From Clostridiaceae bacterium (GTDB lineage Bacteria > Bacillota > Clostridia > DSM-8532), in the NCBI GenBank assembly GCA_012840245.1, contig DULR01000017.1, positions 46,612 to 110,611 on the forward strand: a DNA stretch of 64,000 nucleotides. Reading direction: 5' to 3'. Position 1 is the stretch's first letter, and each line of letters starts with the position of its first letter. Below are positions 1 through 8,171 of the stretch, one piece after another. Under the pieces are notes generated by a model, which saw only the letters and a list, made by a program, of their open reading frames with translations, made no database searches and was not told the DNA's origin. A program made the position numbers and the translations under genes.

Positions 1-181
1 CCGGAACCTCCACTTTTGACTGCTCAGGAGTTGCAACACGGTTGACGATTGGCGTGGGCTTTGCATTTTTGGCTGTTTCGGAACCGGAAGTTTCCGCAGG
101 TGTCATGAAAATCGTATAAATGCTGACAGCACTGCATATAACGATGATGGCAATCAATATGTAAGAAATCGTCTTTTTCAC
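1..181 (-). CDS. Partial membrane-anchored protein, 5' end only
   Basis: Reading leftward from a GTG at 181, about 60 codons remain open to the window edge, so the C-terminus is missing. A GAGGTG ribosome site lies 8 bases before the GTG, inside the last codons of the upstream gene, and the two genes are 9 bases apart, so they are probably co-transcribed. The protein begins with two lysines and a hydrophobic segment of about 20 residues (KKTISYILIAIIVICSAVSI), then a Thr/Pro/Ser/Glu-rich stretch. That fits a signal anchor followed by an extracytoplasmic linker. The functional domain lies outside the window, so no function can be given. Being in an operon with a beta-helix glycosidase, a secreted carbohydrate-active protein is plausible but not shown. 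Confidence 0.6.
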   Translation of the reverse strand, partial: MKKTISYILIAIIVICSAVSIYTIFMTPAETSGSETAKNAKPTPIVNRVATPEQSKVEVP

Positions 182-190
182 AACAGCACC

Positions 191-1732
191 TCATTCCACA
201 ATAATATTGGCAGTGTAGGAATTGATCTTCAGCTTAAGATCCTTTTCATTCGTTATCCTGTTGCCGTTTATGACAACATTTCTTATCGTTACGTTCTCGA
301 CCATATGCTCTTCATCATATCCGTAGATACGGGACGGGGGCGTCACACCGGCATCTGAATTGAGAACGGTAAGGTTCTCGACCAGAACATCCTTTATTTT
401 GCCGCGGTTTGGTGTTGTTGACCATCCGCTTGCAGCTATGTTGAAATCTATGAGCTGATTGTTGTCCCCTGCATCTCCCCTGCCCATAAAGGCATTCTCA
501 ACAACAATGTTGCTGTATGTAATATTCTGGACAAGAGCGTCATCCGAGTTGTGGATTGAGATGACCGGCTTATGGAAGTTATAGAGGACTGTGATGTTTT
601 TAAATGTTATATCTGTGATTTTTGAGTTCTTAAGCTGACCTTTGTTGGTTTCATATCCTATCTCACAGGACTGCGCCAGGTCTGTCCAGACCTGGATATT
701 GTCAAAGGTAATGTTGTTTGAGTTTATACCGTAGTTTTTAACAACGAGTGAGTCATCCCAGCTTCGTACAAAACTGTCTTTGACATAATAATTCAGACAG
801 GACTGGAAGGTAAAGCCGTCACCGTTGGGACGGGCTGAAATTATTTTTACGTTGGAAATCTCGGCGCCGTCGGACTGGAAGGAATTGAAGCACCATGCGT
901 TGGAGTTGTGGATTATTATGCCTTCCACCTTGATGTTGAAGCAGTTGCGGAAATCTATAGGCACTCTTGCGTATTCTCCTTCTTTTACCCACGATTCATA
1001 TATAGAACCATCGATCATTCCCCTGCCTCTGATGCTTACATTCTTTGCGTTGTCTGCCACCACCGAACCGTGCAGTATAGCACCGCCGGAGATATAAAGC
1101 GTTTGATTGTCCTTTAATGTCAGGCTTTCGATCTCCCATTCTCCCGGTTCGATAAATATAACGTTAGGATCATTCTTATCGGGAATATCCTTTTCAATGG
1201 GGTTTGCAAAAATATGAAATGCTTTGTTGGGCGATCCGTTGAACTGTACGGTATATTGTCCGGGCTCAGTAAGCGTAAATTTGACATGGCCGTCTGCCAC
1301 TTCAGCCTGTACACCTGCCGAAAGGGGTGAAACCACTGCCGATTCGACCGGTTTGTCCAGACCTGTCATCAAAATGTCCACTTTCACTTCTCCTTCAAAA
1401 TCAAAGTATGCCATAGGAGTCGAGGAAAGCTTGGGCGTTTTGCTCCAGGAATGGGTATTGTTTACTACTGCATCGTAAACGAATACGGGTTCTCCTTCAA
1501 CGGTCAACTTGGCATCATCAGAGGCTTTTATTGTCTTTGGAGCATCATAAAGTGTTAGTGTTGCCGGTGATTTCCCAGACACATCAGCATTTCCTTCGAT
1601 GCTTTGTACCGGACCGGAATTTGCTCTAATGGCTAAACTCGGCACAAAAAGCTGAATTACGGTAAACGCTACGGCAATAAGGGCTAAAATCCCCAGAAAA
1701 ATAAGTGAAAAATTATTATTTTTTTGCTTCAT
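191..1732 (-). CDS. Membrane-anchored right-handed beta-helix glycosidase (GH28/GH49-like)
   Basis: 513 aa. Residues 8-30 form an uncleaved-looking signal anchor with no lipobox. Residues 40-180 look like a beta-sandwich domain, and from about 195 to the end there are repeated N-x-x-I-x-N/F-x-x-I turns typical of a parallel beta-helix. NGDG (303-306) and WDDS (325-328) resemble the catalytic Asp motifs of clan GH-N (GH28 polygalacturonases, GH49 dextranases). D305, D326 and D327 are candidate acids. The N-terminal sandwich before the helix is more like GH49 than GH28, but the family cannot be fixed by eye. It probably hydrolyses a polysaccharide at the outer membrane face. It is the first gene of a leftward operon and has its own sigma-A-like promoter with a LacI-type operator at the start site, shared in sequence with the importer at 3582-6980 and the wall protein at 1962. 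Confidence 0.7.
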   Translation of the reverse strand: MKQKNNNFSLIFLGILALIAVAFTVIQLFVPSLAIRANSGPVQSIEGNADVSGKSPATLTLYDAPKTIKASDDAKLTVEGEPVFVYDAVVNNTHSWSKTPKLSSTPMAYFDFEGEVKVDILMTGLDKPVESAVVSPLSAGVQAEVADGHVKFTLTEPGQYTVQFNGSPNKAFHIFANPIEKDIPDKNDPNVIFIEPGEWEIESLTLKDNQTLYISGGAILHGSVVADNAKNVSIRGRGMIDGSIYESWVKEGEYARVPIDFRNCFNIKVEGIIIHNSNAWCFNSFQSDGAEISNVKIISARPNGDGFTFQSCLNYYVKDSFVRSWDDSLVVKNYGINSNNITFDNIQVWTDLAQSCEIGYETNKGQLKNSKITDITFKNITVLYNFHKPVISIHNSDDALVQNITYSNIVVENAFMGRGDAGDNNQLIDFNIAASGWSTTPNRGKIKDVLVENLTVLNSDAGVTPPSRIYGYDEEHMVENVTIRNVVINGNRITNEKDLKLKINSYTANIIVE

Positions 1733-1770
1733 ATTCGATTCTCCTTGCCAAAAACAAATAGAGACTTTAA

Positions 1771-1784
1771 GTTGAGCGTTTAAC
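1771..1784 (-). promoter_or_regulatory. LacI-type operator of the beta-helix glycosidase gene
   Basis: GTTGAGCGTTTAAC is a CG-centred imperfect palindrome, extended by AA/TT on each side (1769-1786). It sits immediately downstream of the leftward -10 box at 1793-1798, so a bound repressor would cover the start site. It fits GTTNANCGNTNAAC, shared with the sites at 1901, 1923 and 7041. Confidence 0.6.
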
Positions 1785-1792
1785 TTGTTAAT

Positions 1793-1821
1793 ATTGTACC
1801 ATATTATATTTTACAAAGCAA
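1793..1821 (-). promoter_or_regulatory. Sigma-A-like promoter for the beta-helix glycosidase operon
   Basis: On the minus strand TTGCTT (1816-1821) and TACAAT (1793-1798) are 17 bp apart. The -10 is preceded by TGG, giving an extended -10 that compensates for the weak -35. Confidence 0.55.
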
Positions 1822-1862
1822 CCATTTTAGTTTAATGTAACTAAAAAAACTCGCCTTTGGTA

Positions 1863-1891
1863 TTGACACCATTGCCTATATTTGCTATACT
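1863..1891 (+). promoter_or_regulatory. Sigma-A promoter for the wall-anchored protein gene
   Basis: TTGACA (1863-1868) and TATACT (1886-1891) are separated by exactly 17 bp. The predicted start near 1898 falls at the edge of the operator at 1901. Confidence 0.8.
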
Positions 1892-1900
1892 GATGACAAA

Positions 1901-1936
1901 GTTTATCGCTAAACTTTATTGAGTTCAACGATAAAC
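1901..1936 (+). promoter_or_regulatory. Tandem LacI-type operators
   Basis: GTTTATCGCTAAAC (1901-1914) and GTTCAACGATAAAC (1923-1936) start 22 bp apart, about two helical turns, directly downstream of the promoter. The first is the exact reverse complement of the site at 7041-7054 in front of the sugar importer. The spacing suggests two dimers bound on the same face of the helix. Confidence 0.65.
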
Positions 1937-1961
1937 CAAATTATTTAAGGGAGGCACATCC

Positions 1962-2813
1962 ATGAAAAAAGTTATTTTTACCGCTTTCTTAGCTGTTCTG
2001 CTGGCAGTATCAATGACTGTATTAGCTTCTGCCGGCACTATTCCATCTGATGCTTTTCTGTTCGATGATTTCTCTCAACCCCGTGGCATGAACACCAACG
2101 ACAAGCCCGCTCATAACGGAGCCGGTCTGCAATGCTGGTGGCACAACTTCAATGCAGGCGAAGTAAAAAATAAGGAATGCGAACTCAAAGACGGCATCCT
2201 GAAGATCGTTTACGGCTTCGATATGGAAGATGACGTAGTTTATACCTGGGGTAACTGGGGCGAAGCATTCGACATCCATTGTACTGATTCAACAGGAACA
2301 AGGGGCGACCCGAATTGCCAGGATTATAAGTATTTCCACATCACAATCAAGGGCGCTAAAGGCGGCGAAGAGAAGGTTCTGATATTCAATCCCGCTCCCG
2401 AAGATGATGACAACTATTCATTATTCTTTGATCAGCTCGTTCTTGCAGATGGTTCACATCCGAAAATCACAACCGAATGGCAGACTCTGAAGATCGACCT
2501 TGCTGCATCAGGAATGCCTCAGGTATTCAACCGTTTCCACATCAGATCCATCAAAGACGGCGTTACCATTTATCTTGACGAGCTGTACTGGACAGAGCCC
2601 GATGGCAACGGCAAGAAGCCTGTTCCTAACCAGAACTTCACCAAGCTTGCAACTCCTGAAGTAATCAAGCAAAGAGTTGCTGCATTCGAAAAAGGCACAT
2701 CCGCTTCAGCTAATCCTAAGACCGGCGACAGCGGCATCTTCGCTCTGGTTGCTGTTATGATGGTTACAGCTGCTGGTATAGTTGCTCTTAAGGTTAAAAA
2801 AGCAAAAGTATAA
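1962..2813 (+). CDS. Secreted, probably sortase-anchored carbohydrate-binding-like protein
   Basis: 283 aa, ATG preceded by AAGGGAGG. Residues 1-25 are a classic signal peptide ending in ASA-G. The middle (about 30-215) is rich in Trp, Asp and aromatic residues (QCWWHNF, YTWGNWGEAFDIH) and closes with a strand IYLDELYW, resembling beta-sandwich carbohydrate-binding modules of the CBM11/CIA30 fold. The family assignment is uncertain. The C-terminus has NPKTG (251-255), a hydrophobic stretch and a KKAKV tail, the layout of a cell-wall sorting signal with an N-P-x-T-G variant. The gene is monocistronic, with a strong promoter, tandem LacI-type operators and its own terminator. Shared operators with the glycosidase and importer suggest it helps hold a polysaccharide at the surface. 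Confidence 0.65.
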   Translation: MKKVIFTAFLAVLLAVSMTVLASAGTIPSDAFLFDDFSQPRGMNTNDKPAHNGAGLQCWWHNFNAGEVKNKECELKDGILKIVYGFDMEDDVVYTWGNWGEAFDIHCTDSTGTRGDPNCQDYKYFHITIKGAKGGEEKVLIFNPAPEDDDNYSLFFDQLVLADGSHPKITTEWQTLKIDLAASGMPQVFNRFHIRSIKDGVTIYLDELYWTEPDGNGKKPVPNQNFTKLATPEVIKQRVAAFEKGTSASANPKTGDSGIFALVAVMMVTAAGIVALKVKKAKV

Positions 2814-2845
2814 TCCCAGGATTTGACGGACTTATACTTCCTTAC

Positions 2846-2879
2846 ATAAATGCCGCTCCGAATACGGGGCGGCATTTAT
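2846..2879 (+). terminator. Rho-independent terminator of the wall-protein gene
   Basis: A 14-bp stem (ATAAATGCCGCTCC pairing with GGGGCGGCATTTAT, one G-U) with a 6-nt loop follows the stop by about 30 bp and ends in TTATTATT. Confidence 0.8.
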
Positions 2880-2907
2880 TATTGTCATATTTTCACAGGG
2901 ATGTGAG

Positions 2908-3463
2908 TTTAGTGAGTTTAGGGGACGGACACTTTGACTCATTGTAATATTTGATATATGCTGACGAAGTCAAAACTCACATTCCGTGCCTGTACTGTCA
3001 AGGATGACATCACTGCGGCATATATTGCTTTAGTGCTGAGCAAGAGCGTGTACTTCACGTCCGCATTCATGTACTAGATAAACGATTTAAATTTGTTAGG
3101 CAACCGCTCGGTGTCATTTCTTCGAAATATTCCGTATTATCAAAACAAAATATACGCAAACGAAATTCCGCTTACGAGGGACCTTGCTCCCACCGTAGGG
3201 ATCCGCACACATCATCCTGATCAAATGATCTTGCAGAGGCATTCATCACACGACATTTAATGTCATCACCGCATAACTCGTATCTTCATGAGCAAGCGAA
3301 GGAACTATAAAGATTCTTCGTCGCTTTCGCTCCTCAGAATGATATATATATTGGTAACCCAAGCACTAAGGGTGAGCTACAGATTGCGAAATTAAAATGA
3401 GTCAAAGTGTCCGTCCCCTAAACTCAAAATGAGTCAAAGTGTCCGTCCCCTAAACTCACTAAA
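2908..3463. repeat. Non-coding island bounded by 36-bp inverted repeats
   Basis: The left copy (2908-2943) and the right copy (3428-3463) are perfect reverse complements over 36 bp, and a further near-identical copy lies at 3396-3425 just inside the right one. Each carries the GGGGACGG core. The interior has no supported gene, only short ORFs without ribosome sites. It contains a degraded copy of the tcattctgag/aatcttcg fold-back repeat (3287-3344) and GCACTAAGGGTGAGCTAC, which recurs in variant form at 34594. The island lies between convergent genes. Confidence 0.7.
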
Positions 3464-3474
3464 ACTCATAAAAT

Positions 3475-3517
3475 AAAAAAACAGATGGATCGGGGGTTTC
3501 TGGATCCATCTGTTTTT
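3475..3517 (-). terminator. Terminator of the first CUT1 importer operon
   Basis: Leftward, the stem of CAGATGGATC and GATCCATCTG with a run of eight T's lies about 65 bp after the last importer gene. The same CAGATGGATC stem appears at 38067-38098. Confidence 0.75.
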
Positions 3518-3581
3518 ATGTCGAGCAAAAAGGTCTGTCCTGTGCACTGATGTGCATGAAGGACCATCCCGGATATGCTTT

Positions 3582-4484
3582 TTAACCTTTTATACCTGAA
3601 GTCATGATGTTCTCGGTGAGCTTCTTCTGGAAGAAGAAGAACAGGATTATCGGAGGCAGTATGGAGAATACCACTGCACGGAGAACATCGAGATCGTTCG
3701 TATTATTGGCCCCCCTGTATTCAAAAAGCTTGACCATAACTGTCCTGTAATTATTGTCGAGAACCAGATAGGGCAGCAGGAAATCCGACCATGCGCCGTT
3801 TATAGTATAGATGGCAACAACCACCAGTATGGGTTTGGAAAGCGGCAACACAATACGGGAGAACACCTGAAGAGGCCCGCAGCCGTCAATACGTCCGGCT
3901 TCTATCATGGTCATCGGGAAGGAATCGAAAAACTGTTTGAACAGGACAACATAGAATGCATTAGCTCCCGCGGCAAGCCAAAGGGGAGTAAAAAACCCGG
4001 TCATCTTCAATCTGGTCAGATTCGCAAACAACGGAGTGATGAAAGTCGTTGCCGGAATGAGAAGAGAGAACATAACCAATGAATATACGACCTTATGTCC
4101 TTTGGGTTTGAGTATCGACAGACCATAGGCAAGCAGACCGTTGAAAAGCAAAGCAGTAACGATGCTTCCTGTCACCGACCAGAGCGAATTTATGTAATAT
4201 TTATGGAATTTCATGTCTTTCCATGTATCGATATAGTAGTCTATGTTGAAAGCCTTTGGTAAAAAGCTTTTATTCCCTAAGAACTGCATCGTGCCGTAGA
4301 ACTCCTTGAGTTCCTTGAATCCGGCCAGGAATACCCATACTATCGGGAAAACCGATACTACCAGAATCACCGCACACGCCAGGTATATAAAAACCAATCC
4401 TATTTTTACACTGCTTGACCGAAGATCATAATCCCGTATAACGCCTGTTCGCTTGATACCGTTCATATTTTCCACACTCCTCAT
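3582..4484 (-). CDS. CUT1 sugar ABC importer permease (MalG/UgpE-like)
   Basis: 300 aa from the ATG at 4484, which overlaps the stop of the upstream permease as ATGA. An internal ATG at 4466 has GAGGAG 10 bases upstream, so a 294-aa start is equally possible. It has six predicted membrane segments. The cytoplasmic EAA loop is EAGRIDGCGPLQVFSRIVLP (around residues 195-215), the site that docks the ATPase in MalG-type permeases. The order binding protein, permease, permease is standard for carbohydrate uptake type 1 systems. No ATPase gene is present here. The MalK/UgpC-type protein at 54677-55789 is the best candidate. The substrate is unknown. The operator before the operon and the nearby glycosidase suggest an oligosaccharide released by that enzyme. 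Confidence 0.85.
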   Translation of the reverse strand: MRSVENMNGIKRTGVIRDYDLRSSSVKIGLVFIYLACAVILVVSVFPIVWVFLAGFKELKEFYGTMQFLGNKSFLPKAFNIDYYIDTWKDMKFHKYYINSLWSVTGSIVTALLFNGLLAYGLSILKPKGHKVVYSLVMFSLLIPATTFITPLFANLTRLKMTGFFTPLWLAAGANAFYVVLFKQFFDSFPMTMIEAGRIDGCGPLQVFSRIVLPLSKPILVVVAIYTINGAWSDFLLPYLVLDNNYRTVMVKLFEYRGANNTNDLDVLRAVVFSILPPIILFFFFQKKLTENIMTSGIKG

Positions 4485-5386
4485 TCAAGACTCTCTCTGC
4501 GCTTATTCAAAGTGTTGTATATGACCGTGAAGGTAAGCAGCATCAAAGCTATGATGACAGATACCGCTGATGCCCTTCCATAGTCGATGCTGGACGCATT
4601 CTGTATATAATTGAACAGAAGCTGCATAAGCGAAATCGATGCGTTGTCGGGTCCTCCGTTCGTAAGTACAAGCGGTTCATACAGGATCTGGAATACGGCG
4701 ATGATCTGCAGGATGAGCAATGTGCTTCCAAGGTTGAAAATCTGGGGCAACGTAATGTGCCATGTGCGGCGCCAGATGCCTGCGCCGTCGATAGTAGCTG
4801 ACTCATACAGCTCCGGGTTGATCCCCGCAAGTCCTGCCATATATATGAGAGCTGTGGCTCCTGCGCCTTTCCATGTCAATATAACGACGATAAGAGGGAT
4901 AATGATATCCGCATTTGACAGCCATGCTCTGGCATCCATTCCTAAATAACTGATCAGTACGTTGAAAGCTCCTGAAGGTTTTGCGGAGAAGAAACTTCTC
5001 CACATCAAGACTGTTGCAAGCCCAGGCATAATATTGGGAAGATAAGACGCTGTCCTGAACAGTCCCCTCAGACGTGTCGTCTCGCCTATCAGAACAGCTA
5101 TTATTATAGGCATCAAAAATCCTATGACAAGGGACCAAAGCACATATGATACGGTATTTCTCAAAGCCGCTGTAAAATTGGGGTCTTTGAAAACCGCTAT
5201 GTATTGATCCAGTCCCACGAATTTTTCAAGGCTCACGCCTTTTGTTTTAAAAAGGCTCATTACAATGCTTTCACCCATCGGGACCCAAACGAAGAAGGCG
5301 AATAAAATCACCGACGGCAGCATTATGAGCCAGGAATTGATATTGTTTTTCAGATTCCAATACTTGCCTGAGTTTTTGTCAATCAT
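4481..5386 (-). CDS. CUT1 sugar ABC importer permease (MalF/UgpA-like)
   Basis: 301 aa with six predicted membrane helices and the EAA motif ESATIDGAGIWRRTWHITLP (around 195-215). A hydrophilic start (MIDKNSGKYWNLKNN) precedes the first helix. The ribosome site (GGTGA, 5-6 nt before ATG) is weak. The gene begins 109 bp after the binding-protein gene and overlaps the next permease by 4 bp, implying coupled translation. It would form the heterodimeric channel with the 3582 product. Start and length match the family, so confidence is high for the class and low for the substrate. Confidence 0.85.
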   Translation of the reverse strand: MIDKNSGKYWNLKNNINSWLIMLPSVILFAFFVWVPMGESIVMSLFKTKGVSLEKFVGLDQYIAVFKDPNFTAALRNTVSYVLWSLVIGFLMPIIIAVLIGETTRLRGLFRTASYLPNIMPGLATVLMWRSFFSAKPSGAFNVLISYLGMDARAWLSNADIIIPLIVVILTWKGAGATALIYMAGLAGINPELYESATIDGAGIWRRTWHITLPQIFNLGSTLLILQIIAVFQILYEPLVLTNGGPDNASISLMQLLFNYIQNASSIDYGRASAVSVIIALMLLTFTVIYNTLNKRRESLE

Positions 5387-5495
5387 TTTTTCACCGCATT
5401 CTGTCTAAATTTTGGCTCATAGGTTCCGGATAATTATGAATCTGCCTGGCAGCCGAAATGGATCGGCTGCCGGGCAGTCTCTTTAAGTTTACTTA

Positions 5496-6980
5496 TTATT
5501 GAGCATCATTCACATATTCGTCAATCAGCTTCTGGAAGTTATCCTGTGCTTTGTCGAGAAGTTTTTGGATATCGGCATCCTTGTTCGTAAGAACTCTCTG
5601 GATTACCTTTGTCAGCTCAAGGTACATTTCCTGGGCCATGATGGGCTCTTCAGCACGGAGAGCGCCTTTGTTGATGGTATCAAAGTAATCCTGATAGAAT
5701 CTCATATCTATGTTCTGATATTGATTTACAACTTCCAGCTCAGCTTCTGTGTATTCAGGATTGTTCCATGCCTGTATGCGAGGGATAACGGGTATGCCAT
5801 CCTGTACGCGTCTTGCGGCATCCTGCTTCATACCTTCTATGCTGTCCGGAGTAAGAACAGGAGCTTTGCCCATCAGCTCAAGATATGCAAGGCAGGCTTT
5901 GATCTGATCCGAGGTTGCATTGGGAGCAAACATATATGCGGTACCGCCTGCGAGCATATACTGATCGCCCTTTGGTCCTGCCGGGAACGGAACGAGTGCC
6001 AGTTTGTCAACAGGAAGACCGTTGATCGCAGTGGGGTTATCAACTGCGTCGTTAGCACCGAAGTACATTGCTGCTCCGCCTGTTCCCAGTTGTGTCATAC
6101 CTGATCCCCAGTTCTCCTGAGTCGGGTCAGCTGTGAGACAGTCATATTTCCATTTGAGATCTCTTACGAATTCCATGGCCGCAACAACTTCAGGAGTGTT
6201 GAGATGTGCATACCATCTGCCGTTTTCATATGTTTCAAGCGTTGCTCCATAGTTCCATGCTATATTTGAAAAATGCCATCCGCCGGCGCCATCCATAGCA
6301 AGGAGGCAGAATCCTGGAGTGCCTGTTCTCTCTTTTATAAGGGCTGCAGTTTCAGCAAGTTCCTGAAGTGTCTTGGGATACTTGGGAGTTCCGTCTTCAT
6401 TCATCAGGTCGGCTGCTTCGAACAGTTCGACGTTTATCATTAAACCTAAACCGTAAGAATCACGAGGAATACCATAGATCCTGCCTTCTGCATCAGAAAG
6501 CATCCTCTTGTATCCCGGATTCATGTATTGTTCCCAGCCCTTTTCCTTAAGTTCATTGGTTATCTCTGCCACCAGACCGGCATTAATAAGCCTTTGGGGT
6601 TCGGTGAACCATGGCTGGAATATGGTAGGTGCGTTGCCTGCCGAAGCCATAGTTACGTACGTATCAACAGCGTATTGATAATGGAATGGCTCGATCGTAA
6701 CATTTGGGTACAGTTCCTTCATCTTAGCAACAAAGCCTTCATGCATGGCTATTTCAGATTCTGCAGCAGTATCAGAAGGCCAGACACCAAGCTTGATGGT
6801 TGCTGTAAGATTCGGGTCGCCCTGAAGGCCTTCACCTATAGGAGTGATCTCTACTTCGGAAGTTGACGAAGGTGTTGCTGTTGGTGTTGCTGTCGGTTGG
6901 TTATCGTTGTTCGATGGCGCTCCGCAGCCTGCCAGGAGCAGGATAAACGCCAGGGTTAAGGTAAGAATTGACTTTTTCAT
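5496..6980 (-). CDS. Sugar-binding lipoprotein of the first CUT1 importer
   Basis: 494 aa from the ATG at 6980, which has AAGGAGGG just upstream. An in-frame start at 7028 would add 16 residues, lie close to the operator and lack a ribosome site, so it is rejected. Residues 1-22 are a lipoprotein signal with lipobox LLAG-C, followed by a Thr/Pro/Ser linker (TATPTATPSSTSE) and a family 1 extracellular solute-binding fold rich in Trp/Tyr (GGWHFSNIAWNYG, QENWGSG). Transcription comes from a near-consensus promoter with a LacI-type operator at +1. The protein delivers a sugar or oligosaccharide to the two permeases downstream. The ligand cannot be read from sequence. Confidence 0.85.
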   Translation of the reverse strand: MKKSILTLTLAFILLLAGCGAPSNNDNQPTATPTATPSSTSEVEITPIGEGLQGDPNLTATIKLGVWPSDTAAESEIAMHEGFVAKMKELYPNVTIEPFHYQYAVDTYVTMASAGNAPTIFQPWFTEPQRLINAGLVAEITNELKEKGWEQYMNPGYKRMLSDAEGRIYGIPRDSYGLGLMINVELFEAADLMNEDGTPKYPKTLQELAETAALIKERTGTPGFCLLAMDGAGGWHFSNIAWNYGATLETYENGRWYAHLNTPEVVAAMEFVRDLKWKYDCLTADPTQENWGSGMTQLGTGGAAMYFGANDAVDNPTAINGLPVDKLALVPFPAGPKGDQYMLAGGTAYMFAPNATSDQIKACLAYLELMGKAPVLTPDSIEGMKQDAARRVQDGIPVIPRIQAWNNPEYTEAELEVVNQYQNIDMRFYQDYFDTINKGALRAEEPIMAQEMYLELTKVIQRVLTNKDADIQKLLDKAQDNFQKLIDEYVNDAQ

Positions 6981-7040
6981 TATATCCCTCCTTAAAAAAT
7001 TCCCGTCAAAAATGTGCATGTTGCACAAATATTTAATTTA

Positions 7041-7054
7041 GTTTAGCGATAAAC
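7041..7054 (-). promoter_or_regulatory. LacI-type operator of the first importer operon
   Basis: GTTTAGCGATAAAC is the exact reverse complement of the site at 1901-1914. It is extended to a 20-bp near-palindrome (7038-7057, TTAG...CTAA). It begins 7 bp after the -10 box, at the predicted transcription start. Confidence 0.65.
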
Positions 7055-7061
7055 TAACCTA

Positions 7062-7090
7062 ATTATATACAAATACTTTCTAAGTGTCAA
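7062..7090 (-). promoter_or_regulatory. Consensus sigma-A promoter of the first importer operon
   Basis: Leftward TTGACA (7085-7090), 17-bp spacer, TATAAT (7062-7067): a perfect consensus, which implies that strong repression is needed and fits the overlapping operator. Confidence 0.85.
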
Positions 7091-7184
7091 GCGAAAACTC
7101 CAAGAAAATATGCCTTTCTTCAAAGCTCTTTCTGCAAGTGATCATAGCTTTTATATCCTTATCGGAAGACAATCATAAACTAAT

Positions 7185-7224
7185 AAAAAACCTGAACCAG
7201 GCAAAATGCCCGGTCCAGATTTTT
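7185..7224 (-). terminator. Terminator of the second CUT1 importer operon
   Basis: Leftward, CTGGACCGGGC and GCCTGGTTCAG form an imperfect stem around ATTTT, followed by six T's. It lies about 65 bp beyond the last permease codon. Confidence 0.65.
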
Positions 7225-7286
7225 GATAGGAGAAATTTGATGTATGATGATAAACTGCAGGCTGCAGCCCATATTATTTCCCGAAA

Positions 7287-8159
7287 TCAGCCTTTTACCG
7301 AACCTGCCATTATTCCTCTCGTTATATGCTTATTGAGAATTATATATACGATTAGCGTCGGCAGAGCGCTTAAGGTCATCACTGCAAACTGAGCCGAATA
7401 ATTGGACGTGTACTGTCCCGCAAAATTATAGACTGAGAACGGGAGAGTTCTGAATCTGTCGCTTGACAGGAATGTGGCAGCCATTATGAACTCGTTCCAG
7501 ATGCTTATGAACGACATGATTATTACAGTCATGATCGCAGGCTTGAGAATGGGAAAAATGATCTGGAAAAGAAGTCTGAATACACTGCACCCATCCATGA
7601 AGGCCGATTCCTCAATGGCTTCAGGAACCGTGTCCATAAAACCTGTAAGGATGAAGGTTGCCTGCGGAAGACCGAACGCTACATAGGGTATTATCAGCGC
7701 GAACGGCGAATCTTCTATATTGAGGCTTGTAAACGTCAGGAAGTTTGGAAGCAGCGTGGCGTGAATAGGGATCATAAATCCCAGGAGAACTATGTTCAGG
7801 AACATCCTGCTGAGCTTCCACTTCATCCTTGTAAAACCATAGGACATCATGACTGAAAGGATCACTATCAATATCAGGCTGACAGTGGTTATGATTATGC
7901 TGTTCAGGAAGTATTGCGGAACCTTACCTGCTGTCAGCGCAAGTTCATAGTTCTTCCAGTATGGCGGATTCGGCCATTTGAGAACATTTTTACCGAAAAG
8001 CTCATTACTTTGCACAAGCGAGAAATCTGTAAGCCAGACCAGCGGAAATATAGCCCCTATGGCAATGACCGAGCACAGAAATATATTTAAAAACCTGAAG
8101 ATCGATGGTTTTGCTTTCAATCTCATACCTGAAATATTCTTATCTGCAAACTCTTTCAA
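7287..8159 (-). CDS. CUT1 sugar ABC importer permease (MalG-like), second system
   Basis: 290 aa from a TTG at 8159 chosen because GGGGAG lies 7 bases upstream. An ATG 11 codons later lacks a good site. Six predicted membrane segments, with EAA loop EESAFMDGCSVFRLLFQIIFP near residues 190-210. It is the last gene of a leftward binding protein-permease-permease operon and 12 bp from the upstream permease. As in the first system there is no ATPase gene, so it must borrow one. The divergent two-component system at 10746-14205 probably controls it. Confidence 0.85.
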   Translation of the reverse strand: MKEFADKNISGMRLKAKPSIFRFLNIFLCSVIAIGAIFPLVWLTDFSLVQSNELFGKNVLKWPNPPYWKNYELALTAGKVPQYFLNSIIITTVSLILIVILSVMMSYGFTRMKWKLSRMFLNIVLLGFMIPIHATLLPNFLTFTSLNIEDSPFALIIPYVAFGLPQATFILTGFMDTVPEAIEESAFMDGCSVFRLLFQIIFPILKPAIMTVIIMSFISIWNEFIMAATFLSSDRFRTLPFSVYNFAGQYTSNYSAQFAVMTLSALPTLIVYIILNKHITRGIMAGSVKG

Positions 8160-8171
8160 AATACTCTCCCC

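Noticed and set aside
2959..3076. 39-codon ORF in the inverted-repeat island
   Set aside because: No ribosome site and no recognisable similarity. Probably chance.
2908..3463. Possible CRISPR array
   Set aside because: Only three repeat copies, in both orientations and without regular spacers. No cas genes are in the window.
7084..7392. Plus-strand ORF over the end of the second importer
   Set aside because: It is antisense to the permease gene and the transporter terminator, with composition unlike a protein.
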